A stretch of DNA of 64,000 nt from the NCBI GenBank assembly GCA_902529365.1, contig CABZWK010000007.1, positions 21,938-85,937 of the forward strand, given 5' to 3'. The position numbers were made by a program, and so were the translations under genes. Shown here piece after piece: positions 26,713 through 36,354 of the stretch; the stretch's first letter is position 1, and every line of letters starts with the position of its first letter. The notes under the pieces are model-generated. The model saw nothing but the letters and a program-made list of their open reading frames with translations. It was not told where the DNA came from and searched no databases. Source of the stretch: an uncultured Balneola sp. (lineage in GTDB: Bacteria > Bacteroidota > Rhodothermia > Balneolales > Balneolaceae).

Positions 26713-27436
26713 TTCTGAGAGAGATGCTGTAATACAGATTGAAAATCTAACTCGCGTTTATCAGATGGGTGAAACAGAAGTTCGTGCACTCTCTGGTGTA
26801 AGCTTAGAGGTAAAACGTAATGAATATATAGCCATTATGGGACCTTCAGGTTCTGGTAAGTCTACTTTAATGAATATGATTGGCTGTTTAGACACCCCTA
26901 GCTCAGGTGAGTATATTTTGAATGGAAATCGGGTTAGCCAGATGAACGATTCTGATTTAGCTGAGGTCAGGAACCGTGAGATTGGATTTGTATTTCAGAC
27001 TTTTAATTTGCTTCCTAGAACTACTTGCTTGGCTAATGTGGAACTCCCTTTAATCTACTCAGGAATAAAAACTTCTGATCGCAAGGAAAGAGCTCTAGAA
27101 GTATTAGATAAGGTAGGTTTAGGTGATAGGGTTGACCATAAACCAAATGAACTCTCTGGGGGTCAGCGTCAACGTGTGGCTATAGCACGAGCACTAGTAA
27201 ATTCACCTTCTATTCTTCTTGCCGATGAACCGACGGGAAATCTAGATACAAAGACTGGTGACGAAATCATGCTGCTCTTCGAAGAATTATATAGAGCAGG
27301 AAACACAATTATCCTAGTAACTCATGAAAATGAGATTGCTGAATATGCTCGTCGAATCGTTCGTCTGCGTGATGGATTAGTTGAGAAAGATGAGACTGTG
27401 CTTAATCCTGCTTTAGAAAAAGAAACAGTTGCTTAG
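26705..27436 (+). CDS. ABC transporter ATP-binding protein, MacB/LolD type
   Basis: This is a 243-residue stand-alone ATPase with Walker [11 protein letters not shown]-loop [10 protein letters not shown], signature LSGGQRQR, Walker [13 protein letters not shown] and the switch histidine VTHE. It is the energy source for the two MacB-like permeases at 20176-22651. The ATG at 26705 inside the adaptor stop region is preferred; a GTG at 26696 would add three residues. It ends one base before the convergent DUF6588-like gene, so a shared termination zone is expected. Confidence 0.93.
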   Translation: MSDSERDAVIQIENLTRVYQMGETEVRALSGVSLEVKRNEYIAIMGPSGSGKSTLMNMIGCLDTPSSGEYILNGNRVSQMNDSDLAEVRNREIGFVFQTFNLLPRTTCLANVELPLIYSGIKTSDRKERALEVLDKVGLGDRVDHKPNELSGGQRQRVAIARALVNSPSILLADEPTGNLDTKTGDEIMLLFEELYRAGNTIILVTHENEIAEYARRIVRLRDGLVEKDETVLNPALEKETVA

Positions 27437-27437
27437 C

Positions 27438-28457
27438 CTAGTTTCTTAGACCTATACCAATGCCCCCGTTAAAGGTGGTATACTCTGCTGTGGTCACTTC
27501 TGCAAATATACGTAAAATAGCTAGTTTAATTTGTGCACCAGCCAACAAGTGAATACCACCATCATAATTTTGAGTATATGACACCGGATCTGTTAAGGTA
27601 CTTTGAGCTACACCTGAACCGATAACATAATCACCAAGCATATTTAATTCAAAAGTACCCGACTGGTAGCCAACTCCAGCATAGGCTGATATAAATGGTA
27701 ACGTTTTTCCTACTAAAAAATTAGTTACAATTGCTTGGGTTGAGCTTTCGACACGTTGCCCCTGGGCACCCGTATTAAATTCGAGATTCACTGCCATATT
27801 GAGCTGTGTATAAGCGGCCATAATGGTTAGATCTATTGGTAAAAGCTTACCACCGGGGATCCATTGATTTATATCATGTTTTACACCAACTCCAAATAAA
27901 TCAATCGACCCAAAATCTTGAAATCTATCAATTGGCCCACGCTCAAGCTCTTGCAAATTAATTTCTGGCACATAACGAACGGTAACGTCTGTGCCTAAAA
28001 ATAACCCAAGATTAGCCTGAACCATTGGTGTAGGTACGTAGGGTAAATTTGTGCCAGAAGGTAACGTTAAAGTAGAATTGTCTGGTAAAGTGAGTATCTG
28101 ACCTCTTATATTTTCTCCAGCTACAGTGCTTGATGTACCTGGGCTAACGCTAATCCCTTCTAGTCCAATAGAGCTAGCATCAAACATTTGTTCAACGGAA
28201 GGAACGGTAGCAACTGAAGCACGTAATTGAAGGCTAAAACCAAGAGATTTAGTAGGTTTCGCTTTAGTAGTCCATCCTGAGTTTAGTCCGGAAATAATTC
28301 CATTTGGTAAGGGGCTTAAATAAGCTTTAGTGAGCGCATCAATATTATCACCGCCTGCATCTAGGAATTTCTCAATTTTTTTTAACTGTCCATGAGATTC
28401 TTCAATAGGAGCTAAAAAGGACGTAACTAGTAGTATGCTAAAGAGAAGTTTTTTCAT
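27438..28457 (-). CDS. Secreted DUF6588-like protein, probable outer-membrane barrel
   Basis: This 339-residue protein has a signal peptide (cut near ESHG-QLKK). A short helical start (KKIEKFLDAGGDNIDALTKA) and the motif AYLSPLPNGIISGLNSGW are the hallmarks I associate with DUF6588 of Bacteroidota. The rest is glycine-rich beta structure (GVGVKHDINQW; AYAGVGYQSGTFEL; GGIGIGLRN) consistent with an outer-membrane barrel. Function is unknown. It is a single gene, divergent from nothing and convergent with the efflux ATPase. Confidence 0.72.
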   Translation of the reverse strand: MKKLLFSILLVTSFLAPIEESHGQLKKIEKFLDAGGDNIDALTKAYLSPLPNGIISGLNSGWTTKAKPTKSLGFSLQLRASVATVPSVEQMFDASSIGLEGISVSPGTSSTVAGENIRGQILTLPDNSTLTLPSGTNLPYVPTPMVQANLGLFLGTDVTVRYVPEINLQELERGPIDRFQDFGSIDLFGVGVKHDINQWIPGGKLLPIDLTIMAAYTQLNMAVNLEFNTGAQGQRVESSTQAIVTNFLVGKTLPFISAYAGVGYQSGTFELNMLGDYVIGSGVAQSTLTDPVSYTQNYDGGIHLLAGAQIKLAILRIFAEVTTAEYTTFNGGIGIGLRN

Positions 28458-28654
28458 GTGTAAATATTCTTTTTGTTAAGGTAGTTGAAATCAATCGCTT
28501 TTGTCATGAGCTACATAGCCTGAAAATCCCTAGTTTATTGGGTTTGATTACTATTACAGTAGGATTCAGCAAATATTCTATAACCAAGTCTTTAGACTGC
28601 AAGTAATATAGTGAAAGAAAAAACTGAATAGAAATTATGTCTTGTCAGTACCTT

Positions 28655-29602
28655 CTAAATGCTAGAGGATTCAATCATATTCATATAAGATAAATAGCGC
28701 GATGGTGCAATTTGGCCCCGATCAACTGCTTCTAGCACTCCGCAGGAGGGTTCATGTATGTGAGTACAGTTATTAAATTTACATGATTTCCTGGGCAATA
28801 ACATTTCAGGAAAATATAACGATATCTCCCAATCTTCTATATTATATAGTCCAAACTCTCTAATACCAGGTGTATCCGCTAAAAATCCACCAAAAGGCAA
28901 GGGTAATAACTTGGCAAAAGTGGTGGTATGTTTACCTTTGTTTGAATAGCTAGAAATTTCGGCGGTTCTTTCGTCTAAACGAACATCTATTGCATTCAAT
29001 AAACTCGTTTTACCGACTCCCGATGGACCTATAAAGACACTTGTTTTATCCTTTATAGACTTTTTTAGCTCATCAATACTTTTTGGCGCAAGAATACTTC
29101 CATGCAACACATGATAGCCTAAGTCCTCATACAAAGTCGAAGTATGGGCTAGTTCATTCAAATCGGCATCATCAGCCAGATCCATTTTATTAAAAAACAA
29201 TATTGGGGTTACCTGATAAGCTTCACAACTGACCAAAAAACGATCAATAAAACCAGTTCTGTAACTGGGCTGTTTTATAGAACTAACCAAAATAGCATAG
29301 TCAATGTTAGATACTAATATTTGTTGACCACGCCTGCCATGAGTTGCCTTACGGGTTACATAGTTAGTACGCTCTAGTATATCCGTTATTTGAGCCGATT
29401 TGTCCTCATTGATGGTATACTGAACATAATCACCAACAGCAATCGGATTCGTTTGGCCTGAATGAGTTTGCCGAAACTTTCCTGGTAGCCTTGCTGCGTG
29501 AATGCTACCATCATCCCCTTGAATGTCATACCAACTTCCAGTCGACTGTATCACTCGAGCTGTATGAATCCCATCATGATTAGCGGGAGGCTTTAATGGC
29601 AT
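28655..29602 (-). CDS. rsgA: Small-ribosomal-subunit biogenesis GTPase RsgA
   Basis: This 315-residue protein has an OB-fold N-terminus, then a circularly permuted GTPase with G4 (FFNKMDL) before G1 (GPSGVGKTSLL) and G3 (DTPGIREF). A C-terminal zinc site (CKFNNCTHIHEPSC) completes it. RsgA helps mature the 30S subunit and releases factors in the last step of assembly. It starts 3 bases after the lon stop codon and is probably co-transcribed with it. Confidence 0.96.
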   Translation of the reverse strand: MPLKPPANHDGIHTARVIQSTGSWYDIQGDDGSIHAARLPGKFRQTHSGQTNPIAVGDYVQYTINEDKSAQITDILERTNYVTRKATHGRRGQQILVSNIDYAILVSSIKQPSYRTGFIDRFLVSCEAYQVTPILFFNKMDLADDADLNELAHTSTLYEDLGYHVLHGSILAPKSIDELKKSIKDKTSVFIGPSGVGKTSLLNAIDVRLDERTAEISSYSNKGKHTTTFAKLLPLPFGGFLADTPGIREFGLYNIEDWEISLYFPEMLLPRKSCKFNNCTHIHEPSCGVLEAVDRGQIAPSRYLSYMNMIESSSI

Positions 29603-29605
29603 GCA

Positions 29606-32089
29606 CTATTTATTTGAGTGTGAATAAGGATTATTTTTTGCAATCTCAGGTCGTTTGAAGAATTCATAGGGATCATTAATGGGGGTGTCTTCCAACAATT
29701 TTGGTAGAACTTGATCCATTTGTTCAACATATGAAATAGTAAGATCTCCAATGACTTCCTGTTCAATCTCTGCTACATCTTTTTCATTTTTACTAGGTAG
29801 CACTACTTCATGTATTCCAGCGCGTTTAGCAGCTAGTACTTTTTCTTTAATACCACCAACAGGAAGTACCAAACCTCTAAGGGTTATTTCACCCGTTAAG
29901 GCGATATCCCCTTTAACCTTTCGCTGAGTGTAGATGGATGCTAAAGCACTCATAATGGATACCCCTGCTGATGGACCATCTTTTGGCGTAGCACCCGCAG
30001 GAACATGTAAATGAATGTCCCATTGAGTGAAGGCATTTTCAGTGATACCAAGATCCTTAGAATGTGCTTTTAGGTAGGATAGTGCAAGTTGAGCAGACTC
30101 TTTCATCACATCACCCAGTTGACCGGTGATGTGTAATTTTCCGTTTCCAGGGCTCACACTTGCCTCGATAAATAAAATATCACCACCAAATGGTGTCCAG
30201 GCTAAACCCGTTGCCACACCAGGAACCTGGGTGCGTTCGGCCGTGTCTTTTTGGAACTTTGGTTTACCTAATAGCTCTTCAATATCGGATGCTTCAATGG
30301 TAGCCTCGCTAATTTCATCTAGTGCTACTTTAGCCGCAATGCCTCTGCAAACGGATGCTATCTCACGATCTAAATTTCGAACACCAGACTCCCGAGTGTA
30401 TTCCTCAATTATTTTTGCTAAACCAGTATCATCTATAGTTAATTGATTTTTTTTCAGTCCATTTTCTGAAATCTGTTTTGGGAGAAGATAATTCTTGGCT
30501 ATTTGTGTTTTCTCTTCTTGCGTATACCCACTAATTGGAATAATCTCCATACGGTCTCTAAGTGGAGCAGGAATGGTGTCTAGATTGTTAGCAGTTGCAA
30601 TAAATAACACTTTAGATAAGTCATACTCAAGTTCCAAATAATTATCGCTGAAGGTGTCGTTTTGTTCTGGATCTAATACCTCCAATAGAGCTGAAGTAGG
30701 ATCGCCTCGATAGTCAGCCCCAACTTTATCAATTTCGTCTAGCATAATGACGGGATTTCCTTTACCTGCTTTTTTCATAGCGCGCAAAATTCTACCAGGT
30801 AGTGCCCCGATGTATGTTCGGCGATGCCCCCGTATTTCAGCTTCGTCTCTAATACCCCCTAAGCTAAAGCGCTCAAATTCTCTGTCTAAAGCACGAGCGA
30901 TGGATTTACCAAGTGACGTTTTACCAACACCAGGAGGGCCATAAAAGCAAAGAATCGGGGCTTTCATATCATCCTTGAGTTTGAGTACTGCCAAATATTC
31001 AATAATGCGCTTTTTTACCTTTTCAAGCCCATAATGGTCTTCATTTAGTATGGATTTAGCATAGGCTAAATCTAGTTTATCTTTTGAATACTCGTTCCAT
31101 GGTAAATCCAAAATCCATTCTACATAGGAATGAATAATGCCATAATTAGGAGAAGCATTAGGTGTCATTTCGAGGCGTTGTAGCTCTTTTTCTGCTACTT
31201 CACGAGCGTAGTCTGGTAAGGTTTTACCCTCAAGTTTGTTTTTTAATTTTTGGATATCCTGCTGTTCAGCATCTTCACCTAGTTCTTCTTGAATGGCTTT
31301 CATCTGTTGCCGTAAAAAGAACTCTCTTTGCTGATCATCAATGTCAGATTTAACTTTACTTCTTATTCGTTCACTTACATCTAAAACTTGAAGTTCCTGC
31401 TCTAAAAAGTTCATTATATCCCGAAGATTTGCCGAAAATTCTTGCTGTTCAAGCAAACGCTGTTTCTCCGTCAAGTCCACGTTTAAGTTAGATGCAATGA
31501 AATTAAGTAGAAAAACAGGGCTATTTATATTGTTAACCGCCACGGCAGCCTCGGATGGAATATTAGGAGACTTGTTGATGATATTCACAGCCGTTTCTTT
31601 GATGTTACGAACGGAGGCATCTAATTCAACCCCTTCAATATCCATTTGCTTTGGAAAGGAGACGGTTGTTGCTTTAAAGTAGGGTTGTTCCTCAGTGAAT
31701 TCTTTTATTTGAAAGAGCGATTTACCCTGTATTACGATACTACGTGAACCATCAGGCATTTTTATGAGTTTTAAAATCTGAGCTACCGTACCTACTCGGT
31801 GAAGATCTTCATACTCAGGTTCTTCAATATTCATATCTTTCTGGGTCACGACTCCAATAATTTTATCAGCTGCATAAGCATCTTTTACCAGACGTAGAGA
31901 ACGATCTCGACCTACCGTAATCGGGACTACCACACCAGGAAATAAAACAGTGTTTTTAAGTGGTAAAATGGGCAAACTTTCAGGGACTTCAGATTCGGTG
32001 AGTGCACGCTCTTCTTCTTCAGACATTAGGGGAATAGCCTGCTCAAAATCTTCCATATTCTCGTCTGTATCGTCAAAAAAATTAATCAA
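29606..32089 (-). CDS. lon: ATP-dependent protease Lon (La)
   Basis: This 827-residue protein has an N-terminal LON substrate-binding domain (LPILPLKNTVLFPG), a coiled-coil middle, an AAA+ module with Walker A GPPGVGKTS and Walker B VIMLDEIDK, and a C-terminal protease. The catalytic dyad lies in PKDGPSAGVS (Ser) and GGIKEKVLAAKR (Lys). It degrades misfolded and regulatory proteins in the cytosol. The start is uncertain: a TTG at 32089 gives a plausible acidic N-terminus, but an ATG at 32056 is the alternative. The 225 bases upstream hold the tandem TGACAAATTGACAAAT on the minus strand, which may be regulatory. No CIRCE element is seen. Confidence 0.96.
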   Translation of the reverse strand: MINFFDDTDENMEDFEQAIPLMSEEEERALTESEVPESLPILPLKNTVLFPGVVVPITVGRDRSLRLVKDAYAADKIIGVVTQKDMNIEEPEYEDLHRVGTVAQILKLIKMPDGSRSIVIQGKSLFQIKEFTEEQPYFKATTVSFPKQMDIEGVELDASVRNIKETAVNIINKSPNIPSEAAVAVNNINSPVFLLNFIASNLNVDLTEKQRLLEQQEFSANLRDIMNFLEQELQVLDVSERIRSKVKSDIDDQQREFFLRQQMKAIQEELGEDAEQQDIQKLKNKLEGKTLPDYAREVAEKELQRLEMTPNASPNYGIIHSYVEWILDLPWNEYSKDKLDLAYAKSILNEDHYGLEKVKKRIIEYLAVLKLKDDMKAPILCFYGPPGVGKTSLGKSIARALDREFERFSLGGIRDEAEIRGHRRTYIGALPGRILRAMKKAGKGNPVIMLDEIDKVGADYRGDPTSALLEVLDPEQNDTFSDNYLELEYDLSKVLFIATANNLDTIPAPLRDRMEIIPISGYTQEEKTQIAKNYLLPKQISENGLKKNQLTIDDTGLAKIIEEYTRESGVRNLDREIASVCRGIAAKVALDEISEATIEASDIEELLGKPKFQKDTAERTQVPGVATGLAWTPFGGDILFIEASVSPGNGKLHITGQLGDVMKESAQLALSYLKAHSKDLGITENAFTQWDIHLHVPAGATPKDGPSAGVSIMSALASIYTQRKVKGDIALTGEITLRGLVLPVGGIKEKVLAAKRAGIHEVVLPSKNEKDVAEIEQEVIGDLTISYVEQMDQVLPKLLEDTPINDPYEFFKRPEIAKNNPYSHSNK

Positions 32090-32314
32090 AATAAATTCTT
32101 TTTGGTTTATAAAAACATAACTATTTTAAATTAAAGCAATAAATAAGCCATAATAATAGGAGGTAACAAAAGGGCAGATATTTTTTTACCTGGCAGTATT
32201 CGATATTATTATCGAGCGCTATTTGTCAATTTGTCACTTAGTGTTTTAGTTCGGATTTAATCACGGTTTGGTTAACCAGAATAATGAACCAGAGGGAAAT
32301 AAAGTCGCCGCACT

Positions 32315-33946
32315 CTAGAAACGAAAGTTTATACCACTAAAACCTACAGAGCTAGGTAACATTTTCCCATTAGTATTGAAAAAGGGCCACCGACCACTCA
32401 GTTCTAACTCCACCATTGAGCCGGCTAAACGAAGGCCTAGAGAAAGGTCATCTCCCCAAATGGTAGAGTGGGTATAACCTCCTGAAAAGACGACACCTTT
32501 TAAGGGTTGTAAACTAGCTCCAGCGCTATAGGTCCAACTTGGTACACTCGAAAATGTACTAAAAAAAGCGTGTTGAACATCTGCCTGAACCGACCACCTA
32601 TTCCATAGTAAATGTATACCTAGTTGGGCTTGTGTAGGTAATAAAACGGTGGTTTTTGTGCGAGTTAATTGTTCGGTTAAGAGATTTTCTAGTTGTCCAT
32701 TGGTCTCCAAAAAATAAAAATATTGTTCTGGACTTCCCTCATAGATAGCTAAGTTTTGTTCAACAGCAGCGTCCATATTAAGGGGTTCCGATAGAAACTC
32801 AGACCGGATAAAGTATTCTAAATTTAATCCTTCAGCATACTCTATATAACCGATGTCATTTACTGAAAAAGCAACGCTGATCGATCGCGCTACCTTAGTA
32901 TTCTCTTTTGAAACCAAGCTTAGTTCATTGGATAGATTTCGAGTATATCGAAGGCCAACATCCATACCAAAACCCAGGCCATTTTTGAAATTGTTTATTG
33001 AAGCAGCGTACCGATGATCTATATCGGGTATCGGGATGCTGGAACGCAAATTTCCTTGGTGTAGGCTGATAAGATAATCGGAATAGAGTCCAGCAGTTTC
33101 AATAATGAAGGTTTCAATAAGTTCGTTTTTTCCGCTAAAATAAGCAGACTCAGAGCGACTCATTGAACGAGAGCCCGCTAAAATAACCCTAGGACTAAAA
33201 CCCAGACTAAATTGATCGGATACTGGAGTGAAATCACTTAGAATATCTAATCGCTCACTATAACTAAGCCCAACAGCAAGGTAGTTTATCTCATCATGGG
33301 CCAACCATTGTGACCTTTTTAAGCCACTTGGACTGGGGTAATATTCTTTATCGTACCAGCCTCGATTCACTTGAAAGGATTGCTTAAATACATATTCCGC
33401 ATATAGTCTTATGGATACTTGGTCATTGTGAAATCCCAACGATAAAAGTTCTTGAGTGATTGAAGATCGAAAATGTGTGGGTTCCGATGAATCCGTGAAT
33501 AACCGATTGAGTTCGCTTTGGTTTTGTGTAAGAGAATTAACCGGTGAAGCGGTTACTGGTTGATAGGGCTCGTAGGTCATTAACCAACTGGAGAAATCCG
33601 ATTTCTCATTTTTAGTTGTGGTTATGTTAGGATGAACCATAGAAATCATTCCCAGTTTTATTATCCATTTTTTTTCTGAATTGAATTGAACATTAGCAGG
33701 GTTAATCCGAAGCCCACTAACACCCGAAAGATAACTGACACCTGAACCACCCATACTAGGTAACATTGTCGGGGCACTGCCATAAATTTCAACTATTCTA
33801 ACACTTGAATTTTGAGATTGTAGTTGTGCATGAAGTCGATAGGTTTGTACGCAAAGTATTAGCATAACCATAAAAACCCTGATGGCTAATCTCAAACTCC
33901 TAATGTCTGAATTAGGGTCAATTAGTATATTCAATCCACTTTTCAT
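32315..33946 (-). CDS. Predicted outer-membrane beta-barrel protein, function unknown
   Basis: This 543-residue protein has a signal sequence (hydrophobic VFMVMLILCV, cut near RLHA-QLQS). The next stretch, SAPTMLPSMGGSGVSYLSGVSGLRINPANV, resembles the start of PorV/FadL-like barrels (segments SMGGSGVSYLSG and LRINPANV). Strands with alternating aromatics follow, ending in GFSGINFRF, an outer-membrane C-terminal signature. A second Met (MVMLIL) just before the core could be the real start. It lies 32 bases after uvrD, and its presence at the end of an rsmB-valS-uvrD operon is curious. I cannot name the family. Confidence 0.65.
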   Translation of the reverse strand: MKSGLNILIDPNSDIRSLRLAIRVFMVMLILCVQTYRLHAQLQSQNSSVRIVEIYGSAPTMLPSMGGSGVSYLSGVSGLRINPANVQFNSEKKWIIKLGMISMVHPNITTTKNEKSDFSSWLMTYEPYQPVTASPVNSLTQNQSELNRLFTDSSEPTHFRSSITQELLSLGFHNDQVSIRLYAEYVFKQSFQVNRGWYDKEYYPSPSGLKRSQWLAHDEINYLAVGLSYSERLDILSDFTPVSDQFSLGFSPRVILAGSRSMSRSESAYFSGKNELIETFIIETAGLYSDYLISLHQGNLRSSIPIPDIDHRYAASINNFKNGLGFGMDVGLRYTRNLSNELSLVSKENTKVARSISVAFSVNDIGYIEYAEGLNLEYFIRSEFLSEPLNMDAAVEQNLAIYEGSPEQYFYFLETNGQLENLLTEQLTRTKTTVLLPTQAQLGIHLLWNRWSVQADVQHAFFSTFSSVPSWTYSAGASLQPLKGVVFSGGYTHSTIWGDDLSLGLRLAGSMVELELSGRWPFFNTNGKMLPSSVGFSGINFRF

Positions 33947-33978
33947 GGTTGGTACTTCGCACTTGGTATGTCAAACAG

Positions 33979-36351
33979 CTAATCGTTTATAATCGAAAGA
34001 GGTGCTGCCTGAAGCATTAATTTTTTCTGACCTCTATCCTTGAAAAATACAACAACTTTTGTCTGTGTTCCACTACCACTACGGCTAATGATTTTTCCTG
34101 TACCAAACTTGTCGTGAACAACCACTGCTCCAACAACAAAGGGATCCGTACCCTCATTAAGGTCATAATCAATCCTACCTAAGGATGAATAGCTCTTATA
34201 GGAGGGGCTTTTTCCTGCTGAATCATATTCAATGGTCGTATCTAGACTACTTCTGGGTTTCTGAGCGCTCGCTGTATGTACATGAGGGCTGGCTTCACAG
34301 TCTTCGTAATCGTTGTCTGTATTAGAATTAGTACCTCTTGTAGACATGAAACGGTTACTTCGTTGTCGAAGTGTGGCGCCTGTTTCGGTTCGAACAACTG
34401 AGGCATCCACTTCATCTAAAAATCGTGATCGTATTTGACGTTGTTCTTCTCCGTATTTAAAGCGGCTACTGCAATGACTAAAATAAAGTCGTTCTTGGGC
34501 GCGAGTTATTGCTACATAGAATAATCTGCGTTCTTCTTCAATATCTACGTCAAAACCCTCTTTAGCTCCAACAGGAAACAAATTTTCTTCAAGTCCCACA
34601 ACAAAAACAACAGGAAATTCTAAGCCCTTAGAACCATGAACGGTCATTAAGGTTACCGCGGGTTTGTTTTCATCGAATTTATCCCCGTCAGTAATGAGAC
34701 TGATTTCTTGTAAAAAGGCACTTAGTGATGTTTTATTTTCTTGTTTTTCGTAATAACTGATAGCATTGATGAATTCCAATATATTTTCACGCCGCATCAA
34801 GCTTTCATGGGATTGTTCTTCTACAAGCATTTTCATATATCCAGATTTATCTAATAAATCTCGGGTGAGTTCATGAAGCTTCACCTTTTTAGTAGCAAGT
34901 GCCACCCTAAATTCATTCATCATATCGACAAATTCCGCAATTCGAACTTTGGTTGGGCGGTATACCTGCGTATCCTCGACCTGTTCTAGTAACTCCCAGA
35001 TCCTGAGTCCTTGATTTCGTGCTGCTCTTCGTACATCATTGATTGATTTTTGCCCAATACCTCTTGAAGGTTCGTTAATGATGCGTATTAGATTCGTTTC
35101 ATCAAATGGATTAACTAGGAGCTTTAAGTAGGCTAGTACATCCTTTATTTCTTTGCGTTGATAGAATGATAAACCACCGATTAGTTGGTAATCTATTTTA
35201 TGCCGCCTAAAAGCCTCTTCAAAAACCCTAGATTGGTAGTTAGTTCTGTAGAGTACGGCGAATTGATTGTAATTGAGCGAGTCCTGCTGGCGGAGTTTTA
35301 AGATATACTGAGCAACCCGGTTTGCTTCATCTCTCTCATCGAAATTCTCTAAAACAATGATAGGTTCTCCGTAATTTTTTTCTGTCCAAAGAGTTTTATC
35401 TAGCTGTTTTTTATTCTTTTTTATAATCGAATCAGCACAAGTTAAAATAGACTTAGTAGAGCGATAATTCTGTTCTAAGGGAACCTGATGAACATCTGTG
35501 TAATCCTGTTGGAAATTGAGAATATTGGATATATCGGCCCCTCGAAACGAATAGATACTTTGTGCATCATCACCCACTACGCATAAATTATGATGTTTAT
35601 CAGCCAATAATTTAGTTACTTTATATTGCGCATGATTGGTATCCTGGTACTCATCTATGAGGATATAACGAAATCTATTTTGATATTTTTCTAATAATTT
35701 AGGATCATTTTCAAATAGTTCAATGGGCAGAACCAGTAAATCATCAAAATCCATTGCATTACTATCTTTCAGTCTTTTTTTGTAGATTGTATAAACTCTG
35801 GAAGTAATATCATCTAATGTTGAGTCAATAAATTTTCTGGTATAGGTGTCTGGATCAATTAGTTGATTCTTTGCATCACTAATCTTGTATTGAATAGTTC
35901 TCGGTTTAATTTGCTTTGGGTCATAGTTGAGTTCTTGAAGAATTTGCTTTATGACGGTCTCCGCATCCGAGGTATCATAAATAGTAAAATCTTGACCAAA
36001 ACCAAGTTTCTGAGCTTCTAATCGAAGTATTCTGGAAAAAACAGAGTGAAAGGTGCCCATCCATAAACTTTGAGCGGGGTCTCCAATAAGCTGAACAATC
36101 CGATCCTTCATTTCTCGAGCAGCTTTATTGGTAAAGGTCAAAGCCAATATCTCTTGTGGGGATGCTTTGAATTGCTGAAGCAGATAGGCAATTCTATACG
36201 TTAATACTCTAGTTTTACCCGAACCTGCACCTGCTACTATTAAAAGGGGCCCATCACTATGAGTAACTGCCTCTTTTTGTTGAGGATTCAATCCTTCCAA
36301 GAAGGAAGTTTGATTTGCCTGAGAAGAAGAGGACATGGTAAAACTCTTCAT
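33979..36351 (-). CDS. uvrD: ATP-dependent DNA helicase, UvrD/PcrA family
   Basis: This 790-residue superfamily 1A helicase starts with the Q-motif GLNPQQKEAV and has Walker A (VAGAGSGKTRVLTYR), motif II (YILIDEYQDTN), motif III (VVGDDAQSIYSFRGA), motif IV (LEQNYRST), motif V (LMTVHGSKGLEFPVV) and motif VI (VAITRAQERLYF). It unwinds DNA 3'-5' in excision and mismatch repair and displaces proteins from DNA. The C-terminal ~60 residues (GAVVVHDKFGTGKI) are the PcrA/UvrD Tudor-like tail. Starts at 36351 or six codons later (MSSSSQ) are both possible. It begins 3 bases after valS. Confidence 0.96.
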   Translation of the reverse strand: MKSFTMSSSSQANQTSFLEGLNPQQKEAVTHSDGPLLIVAGAGSGKTRVLTYRIAYLLQQFKASPQEILALTFTNKAAREMKDRIVQLIGDPAQSLWMGTFHSVFSRILRLEAQKLGFGQDFTIYDTSDAETVIKQILQELNYDPKQIKPRTIQYKISDAKNQLIDPDTYTRKFIDSTLDDITSRVYTIYKKRLKDSNAMDFDDLLVLPIELFENDPKLLEKYQNRFRYILIDEYQDTNHAQYKVTKLLADKHHNLCVVGDDAQSIYSFRGADISNILNFQQDYTDVHQVPLEQNYRSTKSILTCADSIIKKNKKQLDKTLWTEKNYGEPIIVLENFDERDEANRVAQYILKLRQQDSLNYNQFAVLYRTNYQSRVFEEAFRRHKIDYQLIGGLSFYQRKEIKDVLAYLKLLVNPFDETNLIRIINEPSRGIGQKSINDVRRAARNQGLRIWELLEQVEDTQVYRPTKVRIAEFVDMMNEFRVALATKKVKLHELTRDLLDKSGYMKMLVEEQSHESLMRRENILEFINAISYYEKQENKTSLSAFLQEISLITDGDKFDENKPAVTLMTVHGSKGLEFPVVFVVGLEENLFPVGAKEGFDVDIEEERRLFYVAITRAQERLYFSHCSSRFKYGEEQRQIRSRFLDEVDASVVRTETGATLRQRSNRFMSTRGTNSNTDNDYEDCEASPHVHTASAQKPRSSLDTTIEYDSAGKSPSYKSYSSLGRIDYDLNEGTDPFVVGAVVVHDKFGTGKIISRSGSGTQTKVVVFFKDRGQKKLMLQAAPLSIIND

Positions 36352-36354
36352 TCG

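Noticed and set aside
32090..32314. sigma70-like TTGACA / TAATAT promoter or heat-shock element upstream of lon
   Set aside because: TTGACA occurs, but spacing to TAATAT is 15 bases and this lineage does not normally use that consensus. No CIRCE repeat is present.
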